Below, in pieces: positions 61,122 through 64,000 of a DNA stretch of 64,000 bases. Location of the stretch: positions 1-64,000 of the forward strand of contig NZ_FXUL01000028.1 in NCBI RefSeq assembly GCF_900182955.1, written 5' to 3'. Made by a program: the position numbers and the translations under genes. This stretch comes from Noviherbaspirillum suwonense. Its GTDB lineage: Bacteria > Pseudomonadota > Gammaproteobacteria > Burkholderiales > Burkholderiaceae_D. Under the pieces are notes generated by a model. It searched no databases, was not told the origin of the DNA, and worked only from the letters and a program-made list of their open reading frames with translations. The stretch's first letter is position 1. The number at the start of each line of letters is the position of its first letter.

Positions 61122-61625
61122 ATGCCCCCTGCCCCCCCATCCCAGACGGCCGCCCTGTCCGGCCTCGCTCCCGTCCTCGATCCCGCCATCCGTACCCTTA
61201 TCCTCGGCAGCTTTCCCGGCGCGGCGTCGCTGCAGGCGCAGCGCTATTACGCCCATCCGCGCAACCAGTTCTGGCCGCTGCTGGGCGCGGTGCTGGATGA
61301 GCCGCTGGCCGAACTGCCCTATGAAGCCCGGCTGCAGCGGCTGCTGTCCCGCCATATCGGCCTGTGGGATGCGCTGGAAGGCTGCGAGCGGGAAGGCAGC
61401 CTGGATGCCGCGATCCGCCGGCCGCAGGCGAATGATCACCTGCTGCTGAAAGACCTGTGCCCGCTGCTGCGCCGGGTTTGCTTCAATGGCAAGGCCGCCG
61501 GCCGTTATGCGACGCTGTATGCCGACGCCGGCTACGAGGTGCTCGTATTGCCGTCGAGCTCGCCGGCGAACGCGCAACTGTCTTTTGCGGCGAAGCTTGC
61601 GCTGTGGCACGGCATCAACCGATAA
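61122..61625 (+). CDS. DNA-deoxyinosine glycosylase (hypoxanthine/uracil-DNA glycosylase superfamily)
   Basis: A 167-aa repair glycosylase of the HDG/MUG-like branch. It has LILGSFPGAASLQAQRYYAH and then PRNQFWPLLG, the typical GSFPG-x-SL...YY....N-FW signature, plus LPSSSPANAQLSFAAK near the C-terminus. It would remove deaminated purines or mismatched uracil. ATG 61122 gives the family start; the upstream in-frame ATG at 61023 would place the promoter-like TACAAT inside the gene. Confidence 0.85.
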   Translation: MPPAPPSQTAALSGLAPVLDPAIRTLILGSFPGAASLQAQRYYAHPRNQFWPLLGAVLDEPLAELPYEARLQRLLSRHIGLWDALEGCEREGSLDAAIRRPQANDHLLLKDLCPLLRRVCFNGKAAGRYATLYADAGYEVLVLPSSSPANAQLSFAAKLALWHGINR

Positions 61626-61631
61626 TCCGGC

Positions 61632-62444
61632 ATGCTTATCAAACGCAAGTCCATTGAAAAGGAAGAGTCGCTGCGCGGCTCCCGTCCCGAAGCCAGCGCC
61701 CGCCTGGCACGCAAGCCGAAGTTCGCCCCGGTGACGCTGTCGGAGGAAGCCGGGGTGCGCTACCTGCATTTCGGCACCGAATGGGTGCAGGGCGCGATGC
61801 GCCTGCGCAAGCCCGACTGGATCGAACTCGAATACGCGCAGCAGATGATGGCGTGGATGCTGTTCCTGCCCGAACCCGGCCATGTCGTGCAGCTCGGCCT
61901 GGGCACCGGGGCGCTGACCAAGTTCAGCTACCGCCAGTTTCCCCGAGCCCGGGTGAGCGCGGTGGAACTCAACCCGTCGGTGGTCGCCATCTGCGAGTCG
62001 ATGTTCAAGCTGCCGCCCGAGGACGACCGGCTGACCGTGTTTGAAATGGATGCAGGCGAATTCGTCGCCGACCCGGCCCGGCGCGGTGCGATCGACGTGC
62101 TGCAGATCGACCTGTACGACGCCACCGCCCGCGGCCCGGTGCTGGACACGCCCGAATTCTACGCGGACTGCGCGGCCTGCCTGGCGCCGGGCGGCATGGT
62201 GACCGTGAACCTGTTCGGCGACCATCCGAGCTATGCGAAGAACCTGAAGGCGATGAAGCATGCGTTCGCCGATGTGATCGCGCTGCCCGAGGTACACGAC
62301 GGCAACGTGGTGGCGCTGGCCTTCCGCGACAAGCCGGTGCTGGACTTCGCGCTGCTGCACGAGCGCGCCGACGCGATCCGCGCCGCCACCAGGCTGCCGG
62401 CGCGGACCTGGGTCAACGGCATCCAGACGGCGCGCAAGGCCTGA
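61632..62444 (+). CDS. Spermidine synthase-like methyltransferase-fold protein
   Basis: A 270-aa protein with the Rossmann core of the spermidine-synthase family: VVQLGLGTGALTKFSYRQFP (motif I), AVELNPSVVAICES (motif II with the acidic residue) and IDLYDATARGP. Many such proteins in Burkholderiales lack aminopropyltransferase activity, so the real reaction is uncertain. It starts 6 nt after the glycosylase gene and ends 4 nt before the GspE-type gene. Confidence 0.8.
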   Translation: MLIKRKSIEKEESLRGSRPEASARLARKPKFAPVTLSEEAGVRYLHFGTEWVQGAMRLRKPDWIELEYAQQMMAWMLFLPEPGHVVQLGLGTGALTKFSYRQFPRARVSAVELNPSVVAICESMFKLPPEDDRLTVFEMDAGEFVADPARRGAIDVLQIDLYDATARGPVLDTPEFYADCAACLAPGGMVTVNLFGDHPSYAKNLKAMKHAFADVIALPEVHDGNVVALAFRDKPVLDFALLHERADAIRAATRLPARTWVNGIQTARKA

Positions 62445-62448
62445 TCCG

Positions 62449-64000
62449 ATGAGCGCCCAGCCGCCGAAGCCGCTAGACCTGCACCAGGTCTTCACCTGGC
62501 TGGTGGCCGACCGCATCGTCGCGCAGGCCGATGCGCGGGCGCTGTACAACCAGGCGCTGGGCCTGCAGAAATCCAGCGCGATGGCGATGCACCCGCTGGT
62601 CGCGGTGGCGCAGGCCAAGCTGCAGTCGGCCAAGCCGCCGCACCGGCCGCTGACGCTGGACTGGCTGACCGAATGGGTCGCGGGCCGCAGCGGCCTGGCT
62701 TTCTACCGCATCGACCCGCTGAAGATCGATTTCACGCGCGTGGCCGACGTGATGTCGGCCGCATATGCGTCGCGCTTCAACATCCTGCCGGTCGAGATGT
62801 CGGCAACCGAGCTGACCATCGCCACCGCCGACCCGTTTCGGGTCGACTGGATGCCCGAGATCGCCAAGGTCAGCCGGCGCGAAGTCAGGCTGGTCATGGC
62901 CAGTCCGCTCGACATCGCGCAGTACACCGCCCAGTTCTTCGCGCTGGCGAAGTCGATCAAGGGCGCCAGCCGCCAGGGCGGGCAGGACCTGGCGCTGCGC
63001 AACAACTTCGAGCAGCTGGTGGAACTGGGCAAGGGCAACCGCCAGCTCGACGCCAATGACCAGCACATCATCAACATCGTCGACTGGCTGTGGCAGTACG
63101 CGTTCGAGCAGCGCGCCTCCGACATCCACCTTGAACCGAAGCGCGAGGCCGGGCTGGTGCGCTTCCGCATCGACGGCCTGCTGCACCAGGTCTACCAGGT
63201 GCCGCCGACCGTGCTGCTGGCGATGACTTCCCGTATCAAGCTGCTGGGCCGGATGGACGTGGTCGAGAAGCGCCGGCCGCAGGACGGCCGGGTGAAGACC
63301 CGCGCCGCCAACGGGCAGGAAATCGAACTGCGACTGTCGACCCTGCCCACCGCGTTCGGCGAAAAGCTGGTGATGCGCATCTTCGACCCGGAAGTGGTGG
63401 TCAAGACGCTGGCCGACCTCGGTTTCCCGGCCGCCGACGCGGCCCGCTGGGATGCGCTGACCTCGCGTCCCAACGGCATCCTGCTGGTCACCGGCCCCAC
63501 CGGCTCAGGCAAGACCAGCACGCTGTACACCACGCTCAAGGCGCTCGCCACCGCGGAGGTGAATGTCTGCACGGTGGAAGACCCGATCGAGATGGTGGAG
63601 CCGGCATTCAACCAGATGCAGGTGCAGAACGGCATCGACCTGTCCTTCGCCGACGGCGTGCGGGCGCTGATGCGGCAGGACCCGGACATCATCATGGTCG
63701 GCGAGATACGCGACCTGGCAACCGCCGAAATGGCAATACAGGCGGCGCTGACCGGCCATTTGGTGCTGTCCACGCTGCATACCAATGATGCGCCATCGGC
63801 GGTGATGCGCCTGCTGGAACTGGGCGTGCCGCATTACCTGCTGGAGGCCACGCTGGCCGGCGTGCTCGCGCAGCGCCTGGTGCGGCTGCTCTGCCCGCAC
63901 TGCAAGAGCGACGACGGCGTATTGTCGGACGAGGTCTGGGCCAGCCTGACGCCGGGCACGCCGCTGCCGAAGCCGGAACGGGTTTATCGCCCGGTCGGCT
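62449..64000 (+). CDS. GspE/PilB-type secretion ATPase (truncated by window end)
   Basis: 517 codons are present without a stop. The N-terminal GspE-N-like domain (about 50-160) precedes the ATPase core: ASDIHLEPKREAGLVRFRIDG, Walker A GPTGSGKTSTLY, Asp box VEDPIEMVEPAFNQMQV, Walker B DPDIIMVGEIRDLATAE and His box HLVLSTLHTNDA, then the start of a Cys-x2-Cys zinc motif CPHC. It powers a type II secretion or type IV pilus-like assembly in the cytoplasm. Starts at ATG 62449, 4 nt after the spermidine synthase-like gene. Which system it serves depends on genes beyond the window. Confidence 0.9.
   Translation, partial: MSAQPPKPLDLHQVFTWLVADRIVAQADARALYNQALGLQKSSAMAMHPLVAVAQAKLQSAKPPHRPLTLDWLTEWVAGRSGLAFYRIDPLKIDFTRVADVMSAAYASRFNILPVEMSATELTIATADPFRVDWMPEIAKVSRREVRLVMASPLDIAQYTAQFFALAKSIKGASRQGGQDLALRNNFEQLVELGKGNRQLDANDQHIINIVDWLWQYAFEQRASDIHLEPKREAGLVRFRIDGLLHQVYQVPPTVLLAMTSRIKLLGRMDVVEKRRPQDGRVKTRAANGQEIELRLSTLPTAFGEKLVMRIFDPEVVVKTLADLGFPAADAARWDALTSRPNGILLVTGPTGSGKTSTLYTTLKALATAEVNVCTVEDPIEMVEPAFNQMQVQNGIDLSFADGVRALMRQDPDIIMVGEIRDLATAEMAIQAALTGHLVLSTLHTNDAPSAVMRLLELGVPHYLLEATLAGVLAQRLVRLLCPHCKSDDGVLSDEVWASLTPGTPLPKPERVYRPVG

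Overview
The window looks like chromosome of a GC-rich betaproteobacterium, most likely Burkholderiales close to Oxalobacteraceae (Herbaspirillum/Noviherbaspirillum/Massilia type). The grounds are high GC, polyhydroxyalkanoate (PHA) storage genes (phasin, intracellular depolymerase, granule-associated protein), the parE-transglycosylase-parC order, an rnfB-nth pair, and protein families typical of that group. No rRNA, tRNA, CRISPR array, integrase or transposase was recognised. All calls come from reading the sequence; no database search was run.

Layout. 1-290 is a hexamer-rich repeat. 366-2901: dgkA and an FMN L-lactate dehydrogenase, divergent from an IclR regulator. 2914-7420: a PBP7-type endopeptidase and a tight operon of an EamA permease, a thioesterase, a nitroreductase and a tartrate/malate-type dehydrogenase. 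7700-8485: phasin with a strong promoter and terminator. 8603-10078: an unrecognised Ala-rich protein. 10101-12961: divergent iron ABC permease and ATPase genes around a Fur box. 13005-15608: a large DUF349 protein. 15750-27735: urea uptake and hydrolysis (urtABCDE-ureDABC-ureEFG) with a sigma-54/NtrC-like promoter, broken between ureC and ureE by a 1.1 kb repeat island. 27736-35700: CinA-like protein, EI24 protein, hydrolase, FKBP, PHA-system protein, hydroxyacid dehydrogenase, Na+/H+ antiporter-like protein, 7Fe ferredoxin and its reductase. 36045-44753: PHA depolymerase, rnfB-nth, two cytochromes c, an MFS carrier and a MoxR/GNAT/VWA set. 44930-50172: LexA-type box, parE, transglycosylase, parC. 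50390-54239: aminotransferase, RidA and htpG with a sigma-32-type promoter. 54696-64000: panE-like reductase, an LRR effector-like gene behind a candidate hrp box, an MFS carrier, a four-gene CsgG-type lipoprotein operon, a DNA glycosylase, a spermidine-synthase-like protein and a GspE-type ATPase cut by the window edge.

How genes work together. Urea is imported by UrtABCDE, hydrolysed by UreABC and the enzyme matured by UreDEFG, probably under nitrogen control. Phasin, depolymerase and the PHA-system protein handle the carbon store. FdxA and its reductase form an electron-transfer pair.

Most notable observation. The island at 24772-25885 is a nested inverted pair of a composite element made of hexamer arrays, palindromes and hairpins. 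A third copy, 94 bp of which matches the right-hand island copy with one mismatch, starts at the left window edge. Host-gene sequence bordering each array shows a strong C/G strand asymmetry for roughly 300 bp that follows the orientation of the element rather than the coding strand. One hairpin shows paired changes between the two island copies. I cannot assign this element to any named family.
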